From assembly GCA_947491305.1 (NCBI GenBank), contig CANLIL010000029.1, forward strand, positions 1 to 35,620: DNA of 35,620 nucleotides. Reading direction: 5' to 3'. The notes beneath the pieces are model-generated. The model was not told the DNA's origin. It saw only the letters and a program-made list of their open reading frames with translations, and searched no databases. Made by a program: the position numbers and the translations under genes. Source of the DNA: Flavobacteriales bacterium (lineage in GTDB: Bacteria; Bacteroidota; Bacteroidia; Flavobacteriales_D; Crocinitomicaceae). Within the stretch, counting starts at the first letter, position 1, and each line of letters begins with the position of its first letter. Of the stretch, positions 15,045 through 23,612 are shown in pieces.

Positions 15045-17000
15045 TTAAGCTAATAAAGTGTAAGCAATCCAAGCGCCGGTATATGCAAGCGCCGCCATAA
15101 ATCCAATTTGAATCAGCGGCCATTTCCAGGATTTTGTTTCACGTTTCACAACTGCTAACGTAGCCATGCATTGCATCGCGAAAACATAGAAAATCATTAA
15201 AGAAACTCCTGATGCTAGCGTATACGTTGGCTTTCCATCCGCGCGCTTATCTTCGCGCAAACGATCAATTAAACGTTTGTTTTCACCGCCATCATCTTGT
15301 ACCGCATAAATTGTTGCCAATGAACCCACAAAAACTTCGCGCGCCGCAAAAGATGTAATCAGCGAAATCCCAATTTTCCAATCGTATCCCAAAGGACGAA
15401 TTACAGGTTCAATTGTTTTTCCTAAGATACCAATATATGAATTTTCCAAGCGAATGGCCGCTACTTTTTGTTCTGTTTCCGCTTTCGATAAAGTGCTATG
15501 TTTTGCGCTTTGGCGTACATTCTTTTCTGCAAGTTGCATTTGATTGCTTGGTCCAAATGTTGCCATTGCCCAAAGAATGATTGATATGGCTAAAATTACT
15601 TTACCTGCATCCGTTACGAAAACACGTAATTTTTCCCAAACAACCATTCCAACATTTTTCCATTGCGGCGGTTTAAAGCTTGGTAATTCAAGTAATAAAT
15701 AACCTTTTTCTTTTGTTTTAATGGTTTGTTTTAAAATAAATGCAATTAATAAAGCAGCGAATAATCCTAATGCGTACAAACCAAATAAAACCAATCCTTG
15801 CAAGTTGAAGAAATGAAATAATGTTTTGTTTGGAATCACTAATGCAATTAATAAAGTATATACAGGAATTCGAGCACTGCAACTCATTAATGGAGCGACC
15901 AAAATCGTTATTAATCGTTCTTTCCAATCTGAAATTGTGCGTGTTGCCATCACTCCTGGAATAGCGCATGCAACACTTGACATCAATGGAACAACACTTT
16001 TCCCATTCAATCCTAATGGACGCATAATTCGATCCATGATAAATACAACGCGCGCTAAATAGCCACTTTCTTCCAATAAAGAAATGAAAAAGAACAACAA
16101 TGCAATTTGCGGCACAAAAACAACAACGCCCCCAATTCCTGGAATGATACCTTGTGCAATTAAATCACTTAAAATTCCTTGAGGCAATAAACTACTTATG
16201 TAAGCACTAAATTTTGAAAAAGAACCGTCAATTAAGTCCATCGGAATCGTAGCGACTGCAAAAATGAATTGAAAAATTATCAATAGAATTGCTGAAAAAA
16301 TGACGTATCCGAATATTGGATGAACTAATATTCGGTCCAATTTTGTGTCAAACGATTGTTTTTTTGGAAGGGTAACTTTTTTTATTTTTTGAACCAACAA
16401 TTGAATGTGTTCGAAACGAGCTGCTGCTTCTGCTTCTTGCGCTTTATAATCTTCAACAGCTGCTAACTTTGCATTTGGCAAAAATGGCGCATGTACTGAT
16501 TTTCGATCAGCCGTTTCCAGCGCATTTAATAAACGGTCTTTCCCAAAACCTGCTCTCGCATTTGTTTCTACAATTTTAGCAGCAGGGAATGCTACTTCTA
16601 ATGCTGTTATGTCGATTTCAATGCCTTTTCCTTTTGCTAAATCGCGCATATTCAATGCTAAAACACACGGAATATTCAAATCATATATCTGAGAAAATAA
16701 CAATAAATTTCGCTCGATGTTTGTTGCATCAGCTACTACAAGTGCAACCGATGGATAGTCTTTATGTGCTGAATTTGATAATACATCATAAACAACTTGT
16801 TCGTCTTTAGATCGTGGATAAACGCTGTATGTACCTGGAAAATCAATGATAGAATAGGTTTCCCCTTTTATTTTTACAGTTCCCTCTTTTTTATCAACGG
16901 TAACACCCGGAAAATTTCCAACGTGTTGGCGCATTCCCGTTAATAAATTAAAAATGGAACTTTTTCCCGTATTTGGATTTCCTAAAAGGGCGATTTTCAT
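15045..17000 (-). CDS. feoB: Ferrous iron transport protein B
   Basis: Inner-membrane Fe(II) importer with a cytoplasmic GTPase. 651 residues from the ATG at 17000, which starts MKIALLGNPNTGKSS as in the family; an ATG at 17042 would overlap feoA by 32 bases and add 14 unusual residues. G1 is GNPNTGKSS (7-15), G2/G3 follow with VTVDKKEG and DFPGTYS, and G4 is NMRD. The helical spacer contains KKVTLPKKQSFDTKLDRILVHP. The membrane part holds two Gate motifs: VPQIALLFFFISLLEESGYLAR with MSSVACAIPGVMATRTI, then SCSARIPVYTLL and the second gate region TSFAAREVFVGSLATIY. It is slightly shorter than E. coli FeoB (773). Operon: feoA-feoB-Cys-rich gene, all minus strand. Confidence 0.97.
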   Translation of the reverse strand: MKIALLGNPNTGKSSIFNLLTGMRQHVGNFPGVTVDKKEGTVKIKGETYSIIDFPGTYSVYPRSKDEQVVYDVLSNSAHKDYPSVALVVADATNIERNLLLFSQIYDLNIPCVLALNMRDLAKGKGIEIDITALEVAFPAAKIVETNARAGFGKDRLLNALETADRKSVHAPFLPNAKLAAVEDYKAQEAEAAARFEHIQLLVQKIKKVTLPKKQSFDTKLDRILVHPIFGYVIFSAILLIIFQFIFAVATIPMDLIDGSFSKFSAYISSLLPQGILSDLIAQGIIPGIGGVVVFVPQIALLFFFISLLEESGYLARVVFIMDRIMRPLGLNGKSVVPLMSSVACAIPGVMATRTISDWKERLITILVAPLMSCSARIPVYTLLIALVIPNKTLFHFFNLQGLVLFGLYALGLFAALLIAFILKQTIKTKEKGYLLLELPSFKPPQWKNVGMVVWEKLRVFVTDAGKVILAISIILWAMATFGPSNQMQLAEKNVRQSAKHSTLSKAETEQKVAAIRLENSYIGILGKTIEPVIRPLGYDWKIGISLITSFAAREVFVGSLATIYAVQDDGGENKRLIDRLREDKRADGKPTYTLASGVSLMIFYVFAMQCMATLAVVKRETKSWKWPLIQIGFMAALAYTGAWIAYTLLA

Positions 17001-17010
17001 TGGATCAAAT

Positions 17011-17259
17011 TTAGGAAAAATCTTTCGATTGCCCGGCAACATTCACTTGAATTAATGCTGCTTCTTCTAAGCGAAGTGAAAGAACGTAACCCTGAACATC
17101 AATTGCAATAGGGTCACCCAGTGGCGCACAAAAAAGCACTTCAATTTCTTTTCCAATTACCAAACCCATTTCCATCAACTTTGGTTTCAAGAATGAATCT
17201 TGAATTGAAGCTACGGTTACGTGTTGACCAGGACGAATTGTTGAAAGCAATTTTTGCAT
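17011..17259 (-). CDS. feoA: Ferrous iron transport protein A
   Basis: 82 residues from the ATG at 17259; the in-frame TTG at 17265 is not needed. A single SH3-like FeoA domain: LSTIRPGQHVTVASI, LMEMGLVIGKEIEV, LGDPIAIDVQGYVLSLRLEEA. It is a small cytoplasmic partner of FeoB that is needed for normal ferrous iron uptake. Ten bases separate it from the feoB ATG. A TAATTTTG element (plus-strand 17263-17270) lies only 3 bases before the ATG, and an inverted repeat at 17294-17309 lies upstream, so iron-dependent control is plausible though unproven. Confidence 0.95.
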   Translation of the reverse strand: MQKLLSTIRPGQHVTVASIQDSFLKPKLMEMGLVIGKEIEVLFCAPLGDPIAIDVQGYVLSLRLEEAALIQVNVAGQSKDFS

Positions 17260-17293
17260 GTGCAAAATTAAGGCAAAGAATAGTATTTTGCAG

Positions 17294-17309
17294 TACCTTG
17301 TTTAAGGTA
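17294..17309. promoter_or_regulatory. Inverted repeat upstream of feoA, candidate iron-regulator site
   Basis: TACCTT and AAGGTA are perfect 6-base arms around a 4-base spacer (GTTT). It is centred about 43 bases upstream of the feoA ATG, in the 135-base divergent region with the helicase gene. Metal-dependent repressors of the DtxR type bind similarly spaced short inverted repeats. Assignment is inference. Confidence 0.4.
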
Positions 17310-17394
17310 TTTTCAATTCAAAAAATGGATTTTTAAGCGAAGTATTAATCCCAAATACAATTTCTAGCTTCGTGATAATTTGTATTTTAGCATC

Positions 17395-20300
17395 GTGAAG
17401 ACTGAACTTGAACATACAATTCGTACATTACTTATAGAAACGCGCCAATTCAATGCGAATGATGTGTTGGTGAATTGTTTGTCAGATTCAATATTAACGT
17501 TAAAAAGTGAGGTTGAACTAGCTGAACCTTTCCCAAGAGAAAAAGTCAAGAAAATTGTCTCTTTTGCAACGAAAGTTCAGAAGGAAAGCGGGATTTTTCC
17601 ATTGTGTTATGCACGACTTGCATTTAAATGGAATTATAAAAATTCCGAAATTCTAACACCCTTGTTTTTAACACCCTTGGAAGTCACTTTAAATAAAGTA
17701 ACCCAAGAGTTTACCTTTCAAATGGATGCTGACGATTGTTTTATTAATCCATTCATCCATCAAGTATTTAAAGATGAATGGGAACTTGAGTTACCTTCAG
17801 ATATTAATTCATACGAAACGATTGATTCATTTATTCAGTTAAATAAGTTGCCAATTAGTATTCAATCATTTTTTGCAATTGGAAATTTTCATCACCATCG
17901 GTATGAATTGGTGAAGGAATTGGAAGCATTATTGCAACAAGAGCCTTCTGCATCGATTGCGTCATTATTTGGTGAAGCAGTAACTGGAGAACCAGAAAAA
18001 TTAGATTTACCTGACGGCTTGTTGTTTCCAGCAGATGTAGATCAATTAGCTGTATTTGATCAAATTTCCATAGATAATTGTGTTGTTCAAGGTCCTCCTG
18101 GAACAGGAAAGTCGCAAGTGCTTGGAACTTTAATTGGAAAATTAGTTGGTCAAGAAAAACAATTATTGGTCGTATCTGAAAAACGTGTAGCGCTCGAAGT
18201 ACTTCAAAAAAAACTCCAGCAATTTAAATTAGATCAATTGTGTTTTATCGCAAGTTCAGAAATTGTAAGTAAAGAATTCATTGTTTCATTGAAACAAGAA
18301 TGGATTGATTTGGAACAACAATCACACACTAATGCGCCAATTTTTGTTGCGGACTCTTCTCAAAAAATAAACCAACTCAATTACTTTTTGGATTTGTTAA
18401 ATCACCCAACTTTAATAGGTGGAATTTCTTATGACCAATTTCAACAAGTAGCAAAAAACAGTTCATTCGAGCAAGCAATTTTTGACTCTAATTTACCGGC
18501 AGTTGACGAGTGGATTTTGTACGAAGAAATCGTCAAAGAATTGTATGAAAATGACTTGGCATTTTATGTTGGTTCGACATCTTTTTCCGTTTTTAGAAAC
18601 GCGATTTTTTTTCAATTAGACACCAAAGTTAGAGCGTGGATTTTGACCTTAAAAAAGTTGCAAGAAATTTTTGAAATTCAAACGTGGAGCGATGTGCAAT
18701 TGGCACTTAAAAAAGCCGCACTTTGTCAAAATTTCAGTAACCCATTTTTTAGAAAATTTGAAGCGATTTTAACGCACAATTCGAAAGAACAAAAATCGTT
18801 TTTACGCCTTCAAAAAAAATGGAACAAGCTGCATAAGGAATTTTCAGTATTGGAAAAAAATAGTCCAAATTGGAAACAAACTCCAAATTTTTCAATGGGT
18901 GAGTCGCTGCTTTTAATGCTAAAAAAATCGTCCATCTTTTCAAGAATTAAGGCTAAAAAAATGTGGGCAACTTATTCTGTTTTTCCAATCGATCAAGCAA
19001 AAGAATTGCTTCAACTCCAACAACTAATTAATGCTAAAAAGAATGAAATAGCTCAATTAACAATTGAATTTTGCGAAATTGGAGTAAATTATCCAGAATC
19101 TGAAATAGATCAATTGGCGCACCAGCTACATTTATATTCTGATTTTGAAACGAATATTCGCGTCAAATTATCCCACGAAGAACAGGAAAAATATGCAGCA
19201 TATAATTCAACGTTGAATTCATTTTATTCGGATTTGAAAGTGCATTTTAATTTTGATGATGTTGATCGATTGCTTCCATTTTTGGAACAATTTCTATTAA
19301 AATTTGAGGACTTGTGCACGTACAAAAAAGAACTCCAAAATTGGAACACAACTATTTTAAAAGCTTTAAAATCGCGTTCAAATTTTGCACAATTAAAAAC
19401 AGATATTTTAAAAAGTTCATGGACTAAATTTACGTTTCAGTTTCCAAATTTTAGTCATTTTCAAGTGCAAGATTTAGTCAAATTGAGCGCTGAAATTTGT
19501 GAAATACAAGCGCATGAAGCGGAACAATTTGCGCAAATTATTTTATCAAAAAGAGCTAAAAAATTTGCTGCTTATCACACCCTTTTACAAACTCAAACCT
19601 CCCAATTATCGCTTGCGCAAAAAGCCCAAAAAAAGCGCTTAAAAAATGGAAAATCACAGCTGATTAAATTATTTGCACGCTCGAAAAATTTTCCAAGTTT
19701 ACGTGAATTATTTGCATCAGATGCGTTGGAGTGGATTCAATTGTTGAAACCGATTTGGTTGAGTAACCCTGTTCAAGTTGCCAAATGTTTTCCGCTACAA
19801 AAAGAACTCTTTGATGTGGCAATTTTTGATGAAGCGAGTCAAATTCCTCTTGCTAATGCGTTGGGAACCATTCACCGTTCTAAACGAATTTTAGTTGCTG
19901 GTGACGCTCATCAAATGGGGCCGCATACTTTTTTTAAAACTCAATCTGAAGATTTAGTCAGTGTATTGCACCAAGCTTCGTTTCATTGGAAAAATGTTGC
20001 ATTGCATCACCATTATCGAAGTGAGCATCCTGGATTAATTCAATTTTCAAATCAACATTTTTACCACAATCAATTAATTGCTTTTCCAACCTATCAACAA
20101 GAAGAACAACCCATCGAATGGCATTATTTACCAGAAGGTCGTTTCATTGAGCGGGAAAACAATCTTGAAGCGCAAGCTGTTGCACAGCATATTTCGACTC
20201 AGATTGACCGTTCTGAAACAATTGGAATAGTTGCCTTTTCAGAGACGCAATTAGCAGCGATTTACCGCCATTTATCTCCTGATATTCAACTCAAATTAGC

Positions 20301-20754
20301 GGATAGAATTGAATCAAATACTTTATTTTTTAAAGCGCTGGAAAATGTGCAAGGTGAAGAATGCGACCGATTAATTATTAGTTTCGGATATGCTAGAAAC
20401 GAAGCAGGTGAATTTGCGCTACGATTTGGGCCAATAAATTCTAAGAATGGGACGAAACGTTTAAATGTTTTGTTAACTAGGGCGCGGAAAAAAATTCATT
20501 TTTTCTCCTCTGTTAATGCTGCCGATTTCAAATTGAGTTCGAATGAAGCGATTCGTTTGTTGCGTTTATTTTTCTTGCAATTAGAAACTATTCAACAAAC
20601 TCAATCACCAGTTTTCCCTTTTCAGTTAGCGCCAAGAATAGAAGATAGCAAATTGTATTTTGACAAAGCGTACACCAAACTTCATAAAGGAGAAGAGTTA
20701 ATTACGTTTGTTCGTGTTTTAACCAGCAGATCCTGGCAGCTGAATTTCACGTAA
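17395..20754 (+). CDS. Superfamily 1 helicase-like ATPase with large insertion
   Basis: 1119 residues from the GTG at 17395; the frame also has a TTG at 17380 but no ATG near the start. Helicase motifs are clear: Walker A GPPGTGKS (233-240), Walker B/II with Asp812-Glu-Ala-Ser-Gln (AIFDEASQ), motif III-like LVAGDAHQMGP, motif IV/V-like HHHYRSEHPGLI and VQGEECDRLIISFGYA, and motif VI LNVLLTRARKK (about 1022-1032). This is the pattern of Upf1-like SF1 helicases (AAA_11/AAA_12). About 570 residues rich in Lys, Gln, Leu and Phe, probably alpha-helical coiled coil, separate Walker A from B. Unlike some relatives, no C-terminal nuclease domain is visible after motif VI. A role in DNA/RNA handling or repair is inferred. 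Its stop codon is 13 bases from the convergent polA stop. Confidence 0.85.
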   Translation: MKTELEHTIRTLLIETRQFNANDVLVNCLSDSILTLKSEVELAEPFPREKVKKIVSFATKVQKESGIFPLCYARLAFKWNYKNSEILTPLFLTPLEVTLNKVTQEFTFQMDADDCFINPFIHQVFKDEWELELPSDINSYETIDSFIQLNKLPISIQSFFAIGNFHHHRYELVKELEALLQQEPSASIASLFGEAVTGEPEKLDLPDGLLFPADVDQLAVFDQISIDNCVVQGPPGTGKSQVLGTLIGKLVGQEKQLLVVSEKRVALEVLQKKLQQFKLDQLCFIASSEIVSKEFIVSLKQEWIDLEQQSHTNAPIFVADSSQKINQLNYFLDLLNHPTLIGGISYDQFQQVAKNSSFEQAIFDSNLPAVDEWILYEEIVKELYENDLAFYVGSTSFSVFRNAIFFQLDTKVRAWILTLKKLQEIFEIQTWSDVQLALKKAALCQNFSNPFFRKFEAILTHNSKEQKSFLRLQKKWNKLHKEFSVLEKNSPNWKQTPNFSMGESLLLMLKKSSIFSRIKAKKMWATYSVFPIDQAKELLQLQQLINAKKNEIAQLTIEFCEIGVNYPESEIDQLAHQLHLYSDFETNIRVKLSHEEQEKYAAYNSTLNSFYSDLKVHFNFDDVDRLLPFLEQFLLKFEDLCTYKKELQNWNTTILKALKSRSNFAQLKTDILKSSWTKFTFQFPNFSHFQVQDLVKLSAEICEIQAHEAEQFAQIILSKRAKKFAAYHTLLQTQTSQLSLAQKAQKKRLKNGKSQLIKLFARSKNFPSLRELFASDALEWIQLLKPIWLSNPVQVAKCFPLQKELFDVAIFDEASQIPLANALGTIHRSKRILVAGDAHQMGPHTFFKTQSEDLVSVLHQASFHWKNVALHHHYRSEHPGLIQFSNQHFYHNQLIAFPTYQQEEQPIEWHYLPEGRFIERENNLEAQAVAQHISTQIDRSETIGIVAFSETQLAAIYRHLSPDIQLKLADRIESNTLFFKALENVQGEECDRLIISFGYARNEAGEFALRFGPINSKNGTKRLNVLLTRARKKIHFFSSVNAADFKLSSNEAIRLLRLFFLQLETIQQTQSPVFPFQLAPRIEDSKLYFDKAYTKLHKGEELITFVRVLTSRSWQLNFT

Positions 20755-20767
20755 TTATTCACGAAAA

Positions 20768-23581
20768 TTAATGCGCGTCTAACCAATTATCTCCAAATTG
20801 CAGTTCAACTTCCATCGGAACTTCTAATTGAATGGCATTTTCCATTGCTTCTTTCACCAGCTTTTTCATCAAATCTTTTTCTGAATTGTGGACATCAAAC
20901 ACTAACTCATCGTGTACTTGTAAAATCATTTTAGATTTCAAATCTTGTTGTTGCATCGCACGGTAAACTGCGACCATTGCCATTTTGATGATGTCAGCTG
21001 CTGAACCTTGAATCGGCGCGTTGACTGCATTTCGCTCCGCAAAACCGCGTACAACAGCATTCGAGGAATTGATGTCTGGTAAATAACGACGACGTTGCAT
21101 AATGGTTTCAACGTATCCTTTTTCGCGTGCTTGTGTTACGGCGCCATCCATGTAGTTTTTTATGGTTGCATATTGTTCAAAATAACTATCAATGATTCCT
21201 TTCGCTTCTGTTCTTGAAATGCCTAAATTTTGTGACAAACCAAAAGCAGATTGACCATAAATAATTCCAAAATTGACTGCTTTTGCAGCGCTTCTTTGTT
21301 CACGTGTCACTTCGTCTAGTTGCACATGAAATACTTTTGCAGCGGTTGCTTTGTGAATATCGTGTCCACTTTTGAACGCTTCGATCATTGCGGCATCTTT
21401 ACTTAAAGCGGCTATAATTCTTAATTCAATTTGTGAGTAATCGACTGCCATTAAGGTAAAATCTGCATTTCTAGGAATGAATGACTTTCTTATTTCACGA
21501 CCATTTTCTGTTCGAATAGGAATGTTTTGCAAATTAGGATTATTTGAACTTAAACGTCCCGTTGCCGTTACTGTTTGCATAAAACTAGTATGTATGCGCC
21601 CGTCAATTTTATCTGTCATGGTTGGTAACGGATCCACATACGTACTTTTCAATTTGCGCAATTGACGGTATTGCAAAATCATCGGTATAATTGGGTGGTC
21701 TTTCTCGTGTTTTTGAAGAATATCTTCGGAAGTAGCATATTGCCCTGTTTTGGTTTTTTTCGCTTTTGCGGATATTTTTAATACGTCAAATAAAATTTCT
21801 CCCAATTGTTTCGGTGAATCAACATTGAAATCCATTCCAGCTTCTGCTTTGATTCCTTTTTCTAATTCAATTAAAGTGATTTCTAATTGTTTCGAATATT
21901 CATTTAATCCAGCAACATCAATGGCAATTCCCTCTTGTTCTATTTCTTTCAAAACTTCTACTAAAGGCATTTCCATTTCATAGAACAGTTCTTTCAAATG
22001 GTCTTTTTGAATTTCAGGTTCAAATAATTGTTTTAGTTGAAAGGTAATATCCGCATCTTCACAGGCGTAGTCAGAAATATCTTCTGGCTTTAAATCGCCC
22101 ATATTTCCTTGGCCTTTTCCTTTTTTACCAATCAATGTTTCGATAGAAATCGGTTGATAGTTCAAGTAAAATTCAGCTAAGAAATCCATGTTTTGCTTCG
22201 ATTCTGGATTGATCAAATAATGCGCAATCATGGTATCAAACAATGGAGTTTCCACTTTTATTCCATAGCGATTCAATACTTTTAAATCGTATTTTATGTT
22301 GTGAGCGATTTTTTCAATCGTTGGATGCTGGAAAAATGGCAAAAATTCTTCCACAATTGATTTTGCAGCTTCAAAATTCGCCGGTACAGCTACATAAAAT
22401 GCTTCGCGTGCTTTGTAAGAAAAGGAAAGTCCAACTAAATCCGCATGCAAGGCATCTATACTGGTTGTTTCAGTATCAAAACACACGTGTTTTTGGGCCA
22501 ATAAAAGCGCTAACAATTCTTTTCGTTCTTCAGGGTTTGTAATTAAATGGTAGCTTGGCTTTTCAGTAGCAATGGTTTTGTATTCAGCAGTTGGTGTCGG
22601 ATTTTGTTCGACCAACATACTTTGCATACCAAATAAATCTAGCTGTGCATTTTCTCCATTATTAATGGAAGGTTGAGCGGTAATTACAATGTCTTCACCA
22701 ATAACGCGGCGCGCTAAATTCCGAAATTCCAATTCCGTAAAAATATCTTTCACTTTTTCTGTATCGACATCGCAGACTAACAAATGCGCATCATCAAAAG
22801 GAACTTCAACATCAATAATTATTGTTGCCAGCATTTTAGAAACCAATCCTTGCGCTTCAAAATTGATGACATTTTCTTTTTGTTTTCCTTTTAAATCGTC
22901 CACATTTTTGAAGATGTTTTCCATTGTTCCATATTTCTGGATCAATAGTTTCGCTGTTTTTTCTCCAATTCCAGGAATTCCAGGAATGTTATCTGCTGCA
23001 TCTCCCCATAATCCTAAAATATCAATGACTTGAATCGGGTCTTGAACTTCAAATTTTGCACACACTTCAGGTACGCCCCAGATTTCTGGTGGATTACCGC
23101 CTCTTCCTGGTTTAAACATAAAAATATGCTCAGAAACCAATTGCGCATAATCTTTATCCGGCGTCATCATATAGGTTGTGTAGCCTTTTTTCTCAGCAAC
23201 TTTTGCTAGCGTTCCGATCACATCATCTGCTTCGAAGCCTGCAACTTCCAGCATTGGAATGTTAAATGCGCGGACAATATTTTTTATTGGCTCAATCATC
23301 GATCGAATGTCTTCCGGCATTTCTTCGCGGTGTGCTTTGTAGAGGGCAAAATCTTCTTGACGGTGTGTTGAACCTCCTGGAGGATCAAATACAACTGCAA
23401 TATGTGTTGGTTTTTCGTTTTTTATAACATCGATTAAAACATTGGTAAACCCAAATGCGGCAGAGGTATTTTGTCCTTTTGAGTTAACTCTAGGGTTTTT
23501 TGCAAATGCAAAATAAGCTCTGTAAATCAACGCATACGCGTCCAATAAAAATAATTTTTTGTCGATGTCTTTAGATAACAT
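20768..23581 (-). CDS. polA: DNA polymerase I
   Basis: Fills gaps and removes RNA primers in replication and repair. 937 residues with all three domains. The 5'-3' exonuclease is at 1-300 (LFLLDAYALIYRAYF; EADDVIGTLA; TPDKDYAQLV). The 3'-5' proofreading exonuclease begins near 350 with Asp369 and Glu371 (CFDTETT) intact, unlike the inactive version in some bacteria. The polymerase domain has catalytic Asp714 (VDYSQIELR), the O-helix RSAAKAVNFGIIYGQ and Asp891 (VHDELVF). The start MLSKDIDKKLFLLDA is as expected. The upstream gene on the same strand is a protease, only 31 bases away, with a weak hairpin between. The minus-strand leader shows no strong promoter. Confidence 0.97.
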   Translation of the reverse strand: MLSKDIDKKLFLLDAYALIYRAYFAFAKNPRVNSKGQNTSAAFGFTNVLIDVIKNEKPTHIAVVFDPPGGSTHRQEDFALYKAHREEMPEDIRSMIEPIKNIVRAFNIPMLEVAGFEADDVIGTLAKVAEKKGYTTYMMTPDKDYAQLVSEHIFMFKPGRGGNPPEIWGVPEVCAKFEVQDPIQVIDILGLWGDAADNIPGIPGIGEKTAKLLIQKYGTMENIFKNVDDLKGKQKENVINFEAQGLVSKMLATIIIDVEVPFDDAHLLVCDVDTEKVKDIFTELEFRNLARRVIGEDIVITAQPSINNGENAQLDLFGMQSMLVEQNPTPTAEYKTIATEKPSYHLITNPEERKELLALLLAQKHVCFDTETTSIDALHADLVGLSFSYKAREAFYVAVPANFEAAKSIVEEFLPFFQHPTIEKIAHNIKYDLKVLNRYGIKVETPLFDTMIAHYLINPESKQNMDFLAEFYLNYQPISIETLIGKKGKGQGNMGDLKPEDISDYACEDADITFQLKQLFEPEIQKDHLKELFYEMEMPLVEVLKEIEQEGIAIDVAGLNEYSKQLEITLIELEKGIKAEAGMDFNVDSPKQLGEILFDVLKISAKAKKTKTGQYATSEDILQKHEKDHPIIPMILQYRQLRKLKSTYVDPLPTMTDKIDGRIHTSFMQTVTATGRLSSNNPNLQNIPIRTENGREIRKSFIPRNADFTLMAVDYSQIELRIIAALSKDAAMIEAFKSGHDIHKATAAKVFHVQLDEVTREQRSAAKAVNFGIIYGQSAFGLSQNLGISRTEAKGIIDSYFEQYATIKNYMDGAVTQAREKGYVETIMQRRRYLPDINSSNAVVRGFAERNAVNAPIQGSAADIIKMAMVAVYRAMQQQDLKSKMILQVHDELVFDVHNSEKDLMKKLVKEAMENAIQLEVPMEVELQFGDNWLDAH

Positions 23582-23594
23582 ACATTAGATTTAT

Positions 23595-23609
23595 AAGGAA
23601 AATTTCCTT
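23595..23609 (-). terminator. Possible weak hairpin after the protease gene
   Basis: AAGGAA and TTCCTT arms with a 3-base A/T loop lie between the protease stop and the polA start on the minus strand. There is no good T run after it, so termination may be partial. Confidence 0.25.
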
Positions 23610-23612
23610 GTT

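Noticed and set aside
17001-17042. Upstream ATG start for FeoB
   Set aside because: It would overlap feoA by 32 bases and add 14 residues before the usual MKIALLGNPNTGKSS start. It cannot be fully excluded.
22689-23033. 114-codon plus-strand open frame inside polA
   Set aside because: Antisense to the 5'-3' exonuclease domain, with low-complexity Ser/Phe/Lys-rich composition typical of a shadow frame.
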